This document shows positions 52,919-61,660 of a stretch of DNA of 64,000 bases, piece after piece. A program made the translations under genes and the position numbers. The stretch spans positions 124,001 through 188,000 of the forward strand of contig JAFDVW010000009.1 in the NCBI GenBank assembly GCA_018268755.1, given 5' to 3'. Under the pieces are notes generated by a model. It was not told the DNA's origin. It ran no database searches and saw only the letters and a list, made by a program, of their open reading frames with translations. This DNA comes from Acidobacteriota bacterium. GTDB lineage: Bacteria > Acidobacteriota > Terriglobia > Terriglobales > Acidobacteriaceae. Numbering within the stretch: the stretch's first letter is position 1; each line of letters opens with the position of its first letter.

Positions 52919-54883
52919 ATGTCTGAGCAATTTCCTTTACTGTTTTCACCCTTACAGCTTCGCAACAAGACCATCAAGAACCGCATCGCCTCCACCGCGC
53001 ACGTCACCATTTTCGCGGAAAACGGCATGCCCGCTGACCGGGAGCGCCGTTATTACGAGGAAAAGGCCAAAGGCGGGGCCGGGCTTCTGATCTGCTTTGG
53101 CTCCTCCAGCGTGCATCCCACCTCGCCGGCGCTCGACTGGAAGGTGGTCGAGATGTTCGATGACCGTGTCATCCCCCATCTGCAGAAGTTTTCCGACACC
53201 ATGCACGGATACGGCGCGGCCGTGCTGGCGCAGATCACCCACCGCGGCCGCCGCGGCCATTCCAACCTGAGCTGGCAGCGCCTGCTGGGGCCTTCGCGCG
53301 TAAAGGAACCTAACCATCGCGAGGTCCCCGGCGTGGTGCAACGCGAAGACATTGACATGATCGTCAAAGCCTTCGGCCAGGCCGCCCTGCGCCTGAAGCA
53401 AGGCGGCTTTGACGGGGTGGAAATCTCCGCGGCGCACTGCCATCTGATCGACCAGTTCTGGGGCCCGCACGTAAATTTCCGCGACGACGAATTCGGCGGC
53501 GATCTCGACAACCGCATGAAATTCGGCTTCATGGTCATTGAACGTGTCCGCGAAACCGTGGGCGACGACTTCATCGTGGGCATCCGCATCACCGGCGACG
53601 ACTTTGTCGAAGGCGGCCTCAACAACGACATCATGTGCGAGATCGCGCAGAAGCTCAGCGAGCACGGCATGCTCGACTACTTCAACGTGATCGGCGGCAG
53701 CGGCGAGACCCTGCCGGCAGAAGCGGCCTGCGTTCCCTCCATGAACTTCCCGCTGGCCTGTTTCAAGCACCTCTCCGGGCGCATCCGCGAAGTGGTGAAG
53801 GAGCCTGTGATCGCGGTAGGCCGCATCAACGATCCCGTGGTCGCGGAGAAGTTGCTGGCCGACGGCCAGGGCGACATAGTAGCCATGACCCGCGCTCTGA
53901 TCGCCGACCCCTACCTTCCGCTCAAGGCGAAAGAAGGGCGGCTCGACGATATCCGCCAGTGCATGGGCTACAACGAAGGCTGCATTGACCGCCAGTATCG
54001 GGGCATTCCCGTGGGCTGCGTGCAAAACCCGGTGATCGGGAAAGAAGTCGACTGGGCGGACTTGCCCCCCGCCACCACTACAAAGAAAGTAGTGGTCATC
54101 GGCGCAGGGCCGGCCGGCCTGGAAGCTGCCCGCATCCTGAAGACTCGCGGCCATCAGGTGGTGCTCTTTGAAAAGTCCGACCGCTTCGGCGGCCAGCTCA
54201 ATATCGCCAAGCTCGCCGCCAAACGCGGCGACTATGATGGCGTCGCCCGCTGGCTCGAGCTCCAGGTCAAGAAGCTGGGCGTGGACATTCGCCTGAACAC
54301 CGAAGCGACGGTCGATGGGATTCTGGCGGAAAATCCCGACACCGTAGTGGTCGCAACCGGCGCGGTGCCGCTGCTTCCTCCGGTTCCGGGATTGCAGGAA
54401 TGCGAATTCGCGGTTTCCGCCTGGGATGTGTTGCTGGGCAAAGCCCCGGCCGGCAACCGCGTGCTGGTGCTGGATGACCAGGGTGGACAGGAAAGCGTCG
54501 GTGCAGCCGAATTCCTGCTCGATGAAGGCCGTGAAGTCGAGATCATCACGCCTCATTATTCCGTGGGCGAAGACCTCGGCCCCACCAACAAGCCCCCGGT
54601 CTATGCCCGCTTGTATGCCAAAGGCGTGCGCATGCAGTCCACGTGGGAGCTGGCCGCCATTGAGAGTGGCATCGTCCGCCTGCGCAATCTGCATGCCGGA
54701 GTCGAAATTGAACGCGATGATGTGGACGTGCTGGTCTACTCCTACGGCGGGCAGTCGGTCGACGGCCTGGCCCGGGAGCTCAGCGGGAAAGTGAAAGAGC
54801 TGCACAACATCGGCGACAGCTATGCGCCGCGTTCCCTGCACCACTCCATTATTGAAGCCCACAAATACGCCCGGGAAATTTAG
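52919..54883 (+). CDS. dgcA: dimethylglycine-demethylase-like flavoprotein (DgcA type)
   Basis: A 654-residue member of the old-yellow-enzyme/trimethylamine-dehydrogenase family: an FMN TIM barrel (LFSPLQLRNKTIKNRIASTA; AAVLAQITHRGRRGH; GVEISAAHCHLIDQF), an Fe-S segment and a C-terminal NAD(P)/FAD-type domain (VVVIGAGPAGLEAARILKTR). The Fe-S segment reads CMGYNEGC and later GC: Cys348, Tyr351, Cys355, Cys367, so Tyr stands where related enzymes usually have a fourth Cys. Context (gbcA, etfAB, dgcB, DUF5943) points to oxidative demethylation of dimethylglycine to sarcosine. The start follows GGGAGACCC; the DUF5943-type gene follows after 8 bases. Confidence 0.87.
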   Translation: MSEQFPLLFSPLQLRNKTIKNRIASTAHVTIFAENGMPADRERRYYEEKAKGGAGLLICFGSSSVHPTSPALDWKVVEMFDDRVIPHLQKFSDTMHGYGAAVLAQITHRGRRGHSNLSWQRLLGPSRVKEPNHREVPGVVQREDIDMIVKAFGQAALRLKQGGFDGVEISAAHCHLIDQFWGPHVNFRDDEFGGDLDNRMKFGFMVIERVRETVGDDFIVGIRITGDDFVEGGLNNDIMCEIAQKLSEHGMLDYFNVIGGSGETLPAEAACVPSMNFPLACFKHLSGRIREVVKEPVIAVGRINDPVVAEKLLADGQGDIVAMTRALIADPYLPLKAKEGRLDDIRQCMGYNEGCIDRQYRGIPVGCVQNPVIGKEVDWADLPPATTTKKVVVIGAGPAGLEAARILKTRGHQVVLFEKSDRFGGQLNIAKLAAKRGDYDGVARWLELQVKKLGVDIRLNTEATVDGILAENPDTVVVATGAVPLLPPVPGLQECEFAVSAWDVLLGKAPAGNRVLVLDDQGGQESVGAAEFLLDEGREVEIITPHYSVGEDLGPTNKPPVYARLYAKGVRMQSTWELAAIESGIVRLRNLHAGVEIERDDVDVLVYSYGGQSVDGLARELSGKVKELHNIGDSYAPRSLHHSIIEAHKYAREI

Positions 54884-54891
54884 GACCGCCC

Positions 54892-55434
54892 ATGCCAAAT
54901 GGAAATGAGAAATTTCGCGATCTCGTCTCGCAGCTGGAACTGGGCCCCGATGGGGCCCTGAGCCTGAACGGCTTGCCCATGGTGCTGATGCCGCGCCACT
55001 TCTTCCGCTACATCCTGCGCGAAGTACATAAGCATGTCAGCCCGGAGGCATTCCGCAAAATTTATTTCCAGGCCGGATATGACGGGGCCGTTTCGTTTTG
55101 CCAATCCTTTCAGAAAAGCCACCAGTGCAGCGCGCGCCAGGCCGTGGAAGGCTATCTGGCGGAAATGTCGATCCGCGGTTGGGGACGTTTTTCCATCCAA
55201 CGCCTCGACCCGGATAAAGGAGAGATGGAAGTCCTGCTCGAGAACTCCTCGCTGCAGGCGGAGGGCGACATTCCTTCCGGCAACCTCGCCTGGGAGGGCG
55301 CCATGCTGGGATCGGTGGCATTTGTGCAGAAACAACTGACGGGACCGTACCAGCCAGCCGCGAAAGTGGCGGGACGCGCAGTGACGGCCGCGGCGGGGAA
55401 ACCCGCTTTCCACATCACGGTGACGCCTGAGTAA
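54892..55434 (+). CDS. DUF5943-type protein of the betaine demethylation cluster
   Basis: A 180-residue soluble protein without signal peptide or membrane segment. Segments MVLMPRHFFRYILREVHKHV, then FRKIYFQAGYDGAVSFCQSF and GWGRFSIQRLDP resemble the small protein encoded next to dgcA in Pseudomonas (DUF5943). No enzyme motif is visible; a 4-vinyl-reductase-like or ligand-binding fold is a guess. It is tightly linked to dgcA (8 bases) and to the M19-like gene (13 bases), so it almost certainly acts in the same pathway. Confidence 0.78.
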   Translation: MPNGNEKFRDLVSQLELGPDGALSLNGLPMVLMPRHFFRYILREVHKHVSPEAFRKIYFQAGYDGAVSFCQSFQKSHQCSARQAVEGYLAEMSIRGWGRFSIQRLDPDKGEMEVLLENSSLQAEGDIPSGNLAWEGAMLGSVAFVQKQLTGPYQPAAKVAGRAVTAAAGKPAFHITVTPE

Positions 55435-55447
55435 AGGAAGAAACCCC

Positions 55448-56446
55448 ATGAGCAAAATCTCGCCGGAAGCTGCCCAATTGCACAACCAGTCCATCATCAT
55501 TGACGGCTTGAACATCAGCCGCTGGAGCGATGAAGAGGTCTACCGCCATCTCCGCGAGGGCGGCATCACGGCCATCAATGCCAGCGTCGCCGTCTGGGAG
55601 GGCACCAAAGCGACGCTGCAGAATATTGGCCGCTTCTACCGTGACTTCGAGACTTATGGCCAATACATCCGTCCCGTCACCACCGTCGCCGACATTCATG
55701 CCGCGAAAAAAGAAGGCAAGACGGGGGTCATTCTTGGATTTCAGAACTCTTCCCCCATCGAAGAAGATTTGGATCTGGTGGAAGTTTTCTACAAGCTCGG
55801 CGTGCGTGTCATTCAGATCACCTATAACGACCTGAACTTCGTCGGGGCCGGATGCTATGAGCGCCAGGACATCGGGCTCAGCCAGTTCGGCATGGACCTG
55901 GTGCGGGAGATGGACCGCCTGGGGATGATCGTCGACCTCTCGCACGTCGGCTACAAAACCACGATGGATGCGATTGAAGCCTCGCGCAACCCGGTCTGGT
56001 TCAGCCACGCCAACCCCATGGCCCTCAAGAAGCACGTCCGCAACAAGACCGACGAGCAGGTACAAGCGTTGGTGAAAAAGGGCGGCGTGGTGGGCGTGAA
56101 CATCTTTCCGCCGTTTTTGCAGAGAGAGTATGAGGCCACGCTCGACGACGTCATCGACGTCTTCGAATACTGGCTGAAGATTGCCGGCGAGGACCACGTC
56201 TCCGTGGGACTCGACTTCACGGAAAACCAGTCGGAGGAATGGTTCCACTGGTTGATGTCCGGCAAGCGCAAAGACCCGGTCTATCCTCTGGAGCTGCCAC
56301 TGCGGCTGCCCCAAGGAATCACGCGCGCTGATGAGATGCCCAACCTGACCGAAGGCCTGCTGAAGCGCGGATTATCCGAGAACGTTGTGCGCAAGATCAT
56401 GGGAGAAAATGTGCTTCGCCTTCTGCAACAGGTCTGGGGCGCCTAG
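55448..56446 (+). CDS. M19 (renal) dipeptidase homologue lacking key metal ligands
   Basis: A 332-residue TIM-barrel protein of the M19 family. The usual first metal motif DGHND is replaced by DGLNI (residues 19-23, so Leu and Ile sit at the His and Asp positions). The bridging Glu position appears as Gln99 in LGFQN. His166 (VDLSHVG), His187 (WFSHANP) and Asp256 (GLDFTEN) remain. It is therefore unlikely to be a normal two-zinc dipeptidase. The same kind of gene lies beside dgcA in Pseudomonas. It ends on a CTAG that is also part of the stop of the convergent M20 gene. Confidence 0.83.
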   Translation: MSKISPEAAQLHNQSIIIDGLNISRWSDEEVYRHLREGGITAINASVAVWEGTKATLQNIGRFYRDFETYGQYIRPVTTVADIHAAKKEGKTGVILGFQNSSPIEEDLDLVEVFYKLGVRVIQITYNDLNFVGAGCYERQDIGLSQFGMDLVREMDRLGMIVDLSHVGYKTTMDAIEASRNPVWFSHANPMALKKHVRNKTDEQVQALVKKGGVVGVNIFPPFLQREYEATLDDVIDVFEYWLKIAGEDHVSVGLDFTENQSEEWFHWLMSGKRKDPVYPLELPLRLPQGITRADEMPNLTEGLLKRGLSENVVRKIMGENVLRLLQQVWGA

Positions 56447-57579
56447 GCGCACCATTCCTGCAGGATGCGCAGGTAGCACTGCTGCGCCTCATAAATCTTG
56501 TCCACCCGGCAATACTCGTCGGTCTTGTGCGCCATCTTGGGATCGCCGGGCCCCAGAACCACAATGGGGGCGGCGGAATTCTGGGAGAACACGCTGCCGT
56601 CGGTAAAGAATGGTAGCGCTCGTGGCTCGATCGGCGAGGCCAGCACCTCCTGCATCACGGAGAATACGAGCTGCACGAAGGGATTCTTGTGGTCCGTCGC
56701 CACCGCCCCCAGACTGACAAACGGCTCGAGCGTCACGTCGCTTCCCATCTGCTTTTGCAGAGACTGCAGTACCTCGGCATGGTCCATGCCTCGCACCGAG
56801 CGCACGTCGACCGTGAACTCCGCTTTATCGGGAACGGAGTTTACGTTCAAACCGCCGGCGATCATGCCCACATTCAACGTGGGCGAGCCCAGCAGAGGAT
56901 GAGGTTGCGAGTTGAAGCGGAAATTCTCGATGCCGGTAATGGCCCGCGCCGCTTTGTAGATTGCGTTCCTTCCTTCTTCCGGCATGGACGAATGCGCGGT
57001 CACGCCCGCCGTCCGGCACCGCAGGAAAAGAGCGCCCTTGTGCCCCAGGGCAGGATAATTACTGGTGGGCTCCGCGATCAGAATCCCGCTCACGTTCCCG
57101 AGCGGCAAGCTCTTTTGCAACTCCAGCGCTCCCAAACAGCCGGTTTCTTCGCCGGAAGTCAGCACAACGCGAATCGTGCGATTCAAGGACTTGCGCGCCG
57201 CCAGGCCCCAGGCCGCGCAGATCATGACTGCAATGCCGGCCTTCATATCGGAAGAGCCGCGCCCGTAGACGGCGCCATGTTCCACTTCCCCGGCGAACGG
57301 GTCTTTGCTCCACGGAGCATTCGCCAACGGCACCGTGTCGATGTGTCCCGAGAGAATCAGCGGAGGCTGCGAAGTGCTTCCCGGAAGCTCCGCCAGCAGA
57401 TTGCCGCGGGCCTCGCCCCAGGGTTGGCGCGTCACCTGGAATCCCGCTTCCTGCAGCGAATCAGCCAAAGCATCCACGGCCGGGCCTTCTCTGCCGGGAG
57501 GATTAGTGGTATCCAAAGCCAGCAGGCGCTGCGTGAAGAGCAGCGGATCTTCCAGTTCCGGTTTGCTTATGAGTGGCAT
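56443..57579 (-). CDS. M20-family metallohydrolase (ArgE/DapE/ACY1-like)
   Basis: A 378-residue zinc hydrolase of amide bonds. Metal and catalytic motifs: ILSGHIDTVP (His, Asp), YGRGSSDMKAGIA (bridging Asp), TSGEETGCLG (catalytic Glu pair), AEPTSNYPA, and near the C-terminus the last metal-ligand His is probably in KMAHKTDEYCRV. A dimerisation lid domain lies at about residues 180-290 (GVTAHSSMPEEGRNAIYKAA). It could release an amino acid from an acyl or peptide form; substrate unknown. It is divergent from the GntR regulator 69 bases away and convergent with the M19-like gene. Confidence 0.88.
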   Translation of the reverse strand: MPLISKPELEDPLLFTQRLLALDTTNPPGREGPAVDALADSLQEAGFQVTRQPWGEARGNLLAELPGSTSQPPLILSGHIDTVPLANAPWSKDPFAGEVEHGAVYGRGSSDMKAGIAVMICAAWGLAARKSLNRTIRVVLTSGEETGCLGALELQKSLPLGNVSGILIAEPTSNYPALGHKGALFLRCRTAGVTAHSSMPEEGRNAIYKAARAITGIENFRFNSQPHPLLGSPTLNVGMIAGGLNVNSVPDKAEFTVDVRSVRGMDHAEVLQSLQKQMGSDVTLEPFVSLGAVATDHKNPFVQLVFSVMQEVLASPIEPRALPFFTDGSVFSQNSAAPIVVLGPGDPKMAHKTDEYCRVDKIYEAQQCYLRILQEWCA

Positions 57580-57648
57580 ATATGGGATATATCACATGGA
57601 AGCACCGCTTCCGGAAGATGAAGATCACAGATTGCAGGAGAGGCTGTC

Positions 57649-58350
57649 ATGGCTAGTTCCAAACCTTCCCGCAAGCGCTCCGGGGCAAATCAAAGCCCCT
57701 ATGAAGCGCTGGTGGACCGCATTGTGATGGGAGATTACCCGCCCGGCACCAGCCTTTCCGAACAGGAAATCTCCGCCGACCTGGGCATCAGCCGCACCCC
57801 GGTGCGAGAGGCTTTGCTGCGCCTGCGCATCGAAGGCCTGGTCCGCATCGTTCCCCGCGGCGGCATTTACGTCGCGGAAGCCACGCTGCGGCGGGTGCGC
57901 GAGGTCACCTCCCTGCGCCTGGTGCTGGAAGAGTACCTCGCCCATCTGGTGATCGAACGCCGCAGCCTGGCTTGGCTGAATAAATTCGAAGGCTGGCTGG
58001 CCGACTGCAAACAAAACTGGGAGTCGCTCTCGCCGCGGGACTGGATGCGCCGCGATGCTGCCTTCCATTTGCTTCTTCAGGAAGCCGCCGGGGATGAGGT
58101 TTTAGCCGACCATTTGGGACTGCTGCAGCGGCAAGCCGTTTTGTTTTGGGGCCAGACCACCGACGGCAAAGCCTCACTGCATCCCGTCATCCACGACTTT
58201 GAAGAAGTCTTTCAGGCGGTGCAGCAGAAAAATGTCGAGCAGTGCGTGCGCACCCTTCGTCAGCACGTGCTTGCCCACGTCGACCGTGTGCAGAGCTATC
58301 TCAAGCCGGGCGAACGCCAATTGATCAGTTATTCCACAATCCAGATTTAG
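57649..58350 (+). CDS. GntR-family regulator, FadR/FCD subfamily
   Basis: A 233-residue ligand-responsive repressor or activator. The N-terminal winged helix shows LVDRIVMGDYPPGTSLSEQE, then ISADLGISRTPVREALLRLR and EGLVRIVPRGGIYVAE, the GntR signature. The C-terminal helical FCD domain (SLRLVLEEYLAHLVIERRSL; RDAAFHLLLQEAAGDEVLAD; HPVIHDFEEVFQAVQQKNVE) carries Asp/His residues suited to a metal-bound carboxylate ligand. The ATG follows GAGAGG. It is divergent from the M20 gene and 23 bases upstream of the aldehyde dehydrogenase. It likely controls part of the betaine locus, in contrast with the AraC-type GbdR of Pseudomonas. Confidence 0.87.
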   Translation: MASSKPSRKRSGANQSPYEALVDRIVMGDYPPGTSLSEQEISADLGISRTPVREALLRLRIEGLVRIVPRGGIYVAEATLRRVREVTSLRLVLEEYLAHLVIERRSLAWLNKFEGWLADCKQNWESLSPRDWMRRDAAFHLLLQEAAGDEVLADHLGLLQRQAVLFWGQTTDGKASLHPVIHDFEEVFQAVQQKNVEQCVRTLRQHVLAHVDRVQSYLKPGERQLISYSTIQI

Positions 58351-58373
58351 CCGAACCCAGGAGCGCCGCAAAC

Positions 58374-59837
58374 ATGCAGAAGCGAGGACACATCATCGGC
58401 GGGAAAGAAGCGCCCTCCGTCAGCGGAAAGACCTTCGCCACCACCAATCCTGCTACGGAGGAGGTCATCGCTGAAATCGCTGACGGCGCCGCCCAGGATG
58501 TAGACCTGGCGGTGGCCAGCGCGCGCAAAGCCTACACCGAAGGCCCCTGGCGATCCTTGCCGCCGTGGGAACGTGGCCGTCTACTGGCCAAGGTGGCGGA
58601 GATCATACGCCGGAAGAGCGACGAACTGGCCTTGCTCGATGCCATCGACTGCGGAAAGCCGCTCAAGGACAACAAATACGGCGACCTCCCTCTCTGCGTC
58701 CGCATCTTCGAATATTACGGCGGCGTGCCCGATAAATATCCCGGCAAAGTCCACCCCTCCGAACGCGGTATGTTCAACCTCTCCATCCGCGAACCTTACG
58801 GAGTGGTGGCCGGCATTGTGCCGTGGAACTACCCTTTCCTGAATTCCTGTATCAAGCTGGCCCCGGCGCTGGCCGCCGGCAACACGGTGGTCCTCAAAAT
58901 GGCCGAGCAAACCCCGCTCAGCACCATCGAGCTGGGAGCCATCTGCCTGGAAGCAGGCATTCCGCCCGGAGTGGTCAATGTGGTCAATGGGGGACGCGAA
59001 GCCGGGGCGGCCCTCGCCCAGCATCCTCAGATCGACAAAATTTCCTTCACCGGAAGCACGGCCACGGGTAAGGCCATTCTGCGGGCCGCGGCCGAGCGCA
59101 TATTGCCGGTAACGCTGGAGTTGGGCGGGAAAAGCCCGAGCGTGGTTTTTGCCGACGCCGACCTGGAGCAGACCGTCGCCGGTGTGCTGTTCAGCGCCTT
59201 TTTCAATGCGGGACAAATCTGCACCACCGGCTCGCGCCTGCTGGTGGAAGAAAGCATTGCCGCAGAATTCACCGAGCGGCTGGCCGCCGCGGCGGCGCGT
59301 TTGCGTATCGGCGATCCGGTGCTGGAGACCACGGACCTGGGCCCGCTCGTCGATAAGACGCAACTGGCGCGGGTCCGCCAATACGTGGAACTGGGGAAAG
59401 CCGAAGGCGCGCAGGTCGCCTACGAAGGCAGGATCAGCGCAACGCGCGGGTATTTCGTGGCCCCGCTCATCTTCTCCGCAGTGACGCCCAGCATGCGCAT
59501 TGCGCAGGAAGAAATCTTCGGCCCGGTCTTGTCGGTCATCCCCTTCCAGGATGAGGCCGACGCGGTGAAAAAAGCCAACGACGTGGCCTATGGCCTGGCG
59601 GCTTCGGTATGGACCAGCAACTTCGGCCGAGCGCTACGCATGGCCCAAGCCATCGAAGCCGGCTCCGTCTGGATGAATACGGTGGAATACTGGGAGCCTT
59701 CGGTGCCTTATGGAGGCCAGAAGCAGAGCGGCCTGGGAGAAGACTTCGGTCTGGAGGCCTACCACACTTACACCAAGGCCAAATCTATTTTCATGAACTA
59801 TACGAGTTCGAAATTGACCTGGGGGGCGGGAACCTAG
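58374..59837 (+). CDS. NAD(P)-dependent aldehyde dehydrogenase, betaine-aldehyde-dehydrogenase-like
   Basis: A 487-residue enzyme of the ALDH superfamily. Catalytic Cys283 lies in NAGQICTTGSRLLVEE and the general base Glu249 in TLELGGKSPSVVFADADLE. The oxyanion Asn and cofactor segment are in PYGVVAGIVPWNYPFLNSCI and SFTGSTATGKAI. The closest remembered relatives are BetB and similar substituted-aldehyde dehydrogenases. In this locus it could make glycine betaine from betaine aldehyde or oxidise another amino-aldehyde; the aldehyde is not fixed by sequence. I chose the ATG at 58374 (AGGAG upstream), after the GntR stop; the open frame to 58242 overlaps that gene. Confidence 0.88.
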   Translation: MQKRGHIIGGKEAPSVSGKTFATTNPATEEVIAEIADGAAQDVDLAVASARKAYTEGPWRSLPPWERGRLLAKVAEIIRRKSDELALLDAIDCGKPLKDNKYGDLPLCVRIFEYYGGVPDKYPGKVHPSERGMFNLSIREPYGVVAGIVPWNYPFLNSCIKLAPALAAGNTVVLKMAEQTPLSTIELGAICLEAGIPPGVVNVVNGGREAGAALAQHPQIDKISFTGSTATGKAILRAAAERILPVTLELGGKSPSVVFADADLEQTVAGVLFSAFFNAGQICTTGSRLLVEESIAAEFTERLAAAAARLRIGDPVLETTDLGPLVDKTQLARVRQYVELGKAEGAQVAYEGRISATRGYFVAPLIFSAVTPSMRIAQEEIFGPVLSVIPFQDEADAVKKANDVAYGLAASVWTSNFGRALRMAQAIEAGSVWMNTVEYWEPSVPYGGQKQSGLGEDFGLEAYHTYTKAKSIFMNYTSSKLTWGAGT

Positions 59838-59932
59838 AGGCATTCACACCCGAGTCGCAAAGCCTCTCTCTGCGATGTGCTCTCCGCGTTGGAAGACTTT
59901 GGCGGTTCATCAGGAAGCGCCGGCTTGCACGA

Positions 59933-60961
59933 TTATTCCCGCTTCCAGGCAGCCGGCGCGGGATTCCGGGCGGCCGTAGATCCGCGCACGATCAGGTGGG
60001 TTTTCAGGACGGTCTCAATTCCCTTGCGCCGCTTGCTGCCCGACATGCGTTCCAGCACATCAAACGCCATCTCACCCAGACATTTGCGGTCCAGCTTCAC
60101 GGTGGTCAGCGGCGGATTCACGAAGCGCGCCATATAAATGTCTTCGCAACCCAGCACGGAAACCTGCTCGGGCACGCGAACCCCGATTTCGCGCAGGGCC
60201 GTCATGGCCCCAATGGCGGTCAGATCGTTAATGCACAGCAAAGCGGTGGGAGGCTCTCCGCCGCTGGCAAGTTGCCACACCGCCGCACGCCCTCCACTTA
60301 AGGTCTGGTCACATTCGATGATCTGCTGCAGCTGCAGATGCCGCTCATGCAAAGCTTTGATGACGGCTTCGCGATAGCGGCGGGCCGACCGACGTTGGTC
60401 CGGCCCCGCCAGAAATGCAATCTTCTTGTGGCCCAATTGCGCCAGGTGTTCCACTCCCTCGGAAAGCCCACTGGAATAATCAATGGTAATGCTGCTGATA
60501 TTCCGCCGTTCTACTTCCAGGTCCACCACCACCACCGCGATCTGCCGGGCCGCCAGCTCTTCCGCAATGCCCTCGGAGGCGGAAGAGGTCATAATGGCCA
60601 CTCCCCGCACGCTGTTCTCGATCATCTTGCGGACGGCCGCTTCCGTGCGGTTTTCGTTGTAGTTGGTGGCGCACAGGAAAAGGTCAAAGCCTTTCGCGGC
60701 CGCCGCCGTCTCAAAGCTCTTGATCATTTCCGGGAACACTGGGTTTTCGATGTCGGAAATCAGCAGGCCGAAAAAGTCACTGCGCCCGCCCCGCGCCAGG
60801 CGCTGCGCGCTGGCATTGCGGTAGTAGTTCAAGCGCCGCGCGACATCCAGGACGTGCCGCCGGGTATCGGCATTCACCAGCGTGGAGCCATTCAAGACCC
60901 GCGATACCGTAGACTTTGAGACTCCCGCCTGTTCGGCAACATCCCAAATGCGATAGGTCAC
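59933..60961 (-). CDS. LacI-family transcription regulator
   Basis: A 342-residue sugar-responsive repressor. The N-terminal helix-turn-helix reads IWDVAEQAGVSKSTVSRVLN, followed by the hinge helix RLARGGRSDFFG, then the periplasmic-binding-protein-like sensor core (LLISDIENPVFPEMIKSFET; GGEPPTALLCINDLTAIGAM; VSVLGCEDIYMARFVNPPLT). The start is GTG with AAGAGGG upstream. It lies 27 bases downstream of the DUF1080 gene on the same strand, so both may be co-transcribed. LacI-type operators elsewhere in the window (41.9-42.0 kb and 61.9 kb) are candidate targets. Confidence 0.9.
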   Translation of the reverse strand: MTYRIWDVAEQAGVSKSTVSRVLNGSTLVNADTRRHVLDVARRLNYYRNASAQRLARGGRSDFFGLLISDIENPVFPEMIKSFETAAAAKGFDLFLCATNYNENRTEAAVRKMIENSVRGVAIMTSSASEGIAEELAARQIAVVVVDLEVERRNISSITIDYSSGLSEGVEHLAQLGHKKIAFLAGPDQRRSARRYREAVIKALHERHLQLQQIIECDQTLSGGRAAVWQLASGGEPPTALLCINDLTAIGAMTALREIGVRVPEQVSVLGCEDIYMARFVNPPLTTVKLDRKCLGEMAFDVLERMSGSKRRKGIETVLKTHLIVRGSTAARNPAPAAWKRE

Positions 60962-60988
60962 GTGAAGCCCTCTTCACCCAGACAAATT

Positions 60989-61660
60989 TCAACGTAGCGG
61001 CCGGACGGAGACTTCCTTGAAATACACCTCCGACCCGGGATGGTTCTGCAATCCGATGTAACCGGAGTCTGGCCGCGGACCGCGATCAGGATCAATGGAG
61101 CCAGGATGTTTCGCAGGCACCGGCTGCCCCTCTCGAAAGTCGGTGACTTTGACTTTGTTCAAGTACACCACAGTATGCGGGCCGTCGATCACAATGTCCA
61201 TGGTGTTCCACTCCCCCATGGGCTTGAGCGGCCGGGCCAGGGCCTTGCTGAAGGTATAGAGAACGCCGGTGCAGGAATAATCGTCCGGCCAGTCTCCGAT
61301 CTCTACCTCGTAGCCGCGATTGACCGGCATCCAGGGCTCGCTGGGCTTTTCCGGAATGCGAATGAAAACTCCGGAGTCGGCTTCTTTGCTGGTCAGCTTG
61401 AACACCACGCGGATGCGCGCGTTGCCGATCTTTTCCCGCGTGTACCACAGCAGGCCCATGCCCCCCTCGGTCTTCATCAGGCCGTCTTTCACCACAAACG
61501 AGCCCGGCCCCGCCTGCTGCCAACCATCCAAATCTCGGCGGTTAAATAACTGGCGGGCCCGGGGCTGTCCCTGCAGGTCGCCACAGAGGGCCAGCAGCAA
61601 AAAAAAGGCAGCCGTAACAGCGGACAGGCGGAAAGACCGGAAGTGGGGGCGAAGCCTCAT
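60989..61660 (-). CDS. secreted DUF1080 (3-keto-disaccharide hydrolase type) protein
   Basis: A 223-residue exported beta-jellyroll protein. After the signal peptide (FRLSAVTAAFFLLLALCGDL) come the DUF1080 features: LFNRRDLDGWQQAGPGSFVV, then KDGLMKTEGGMGLLWYTREK, IRVVFKLTSKEADSGVFIRI and the terminal GYIGLQNHPGSEVYFKEVSV. Members hydrolyse or bind 3-keto sugars, and occur with GMC/Gfo-type dehydrogenases and sugar isomerases, as in this neighbourhood. I used the ATG at 61660 with GAGGG upstream; a TTG precedes it. It is transcribed with the LacI gene and away from the cupin operon. Confidence 0.85.
   Translation of the reverse strand: MRLRPHFRSFRLSAVTAAFFLLLALCGDLQGQPRARQLFNRRDLDGWQQAGPGSFVVKDGLMKTEGGMGLLWYTREKIGNARIRVVFKLTSKEADSGVFIRIPEKPSEPWMPVNRGYEVEIGDWPDDYSCTGVLYTFSKALARPLKPMGEWNTMDIVIDGPHTVVYLNKVKVTDFREGQPVPAKHPGSIDPDRGPRPDSGYIGLQNHPGSEVYFKEVSVRPLR

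Noticed and set aside
52952..54898. A 648-codon open frame antisense to the DgcA-type gene
   Set aside because: No domain or signal features; the sense strand encodes a full flavoprotein with intact motifs.
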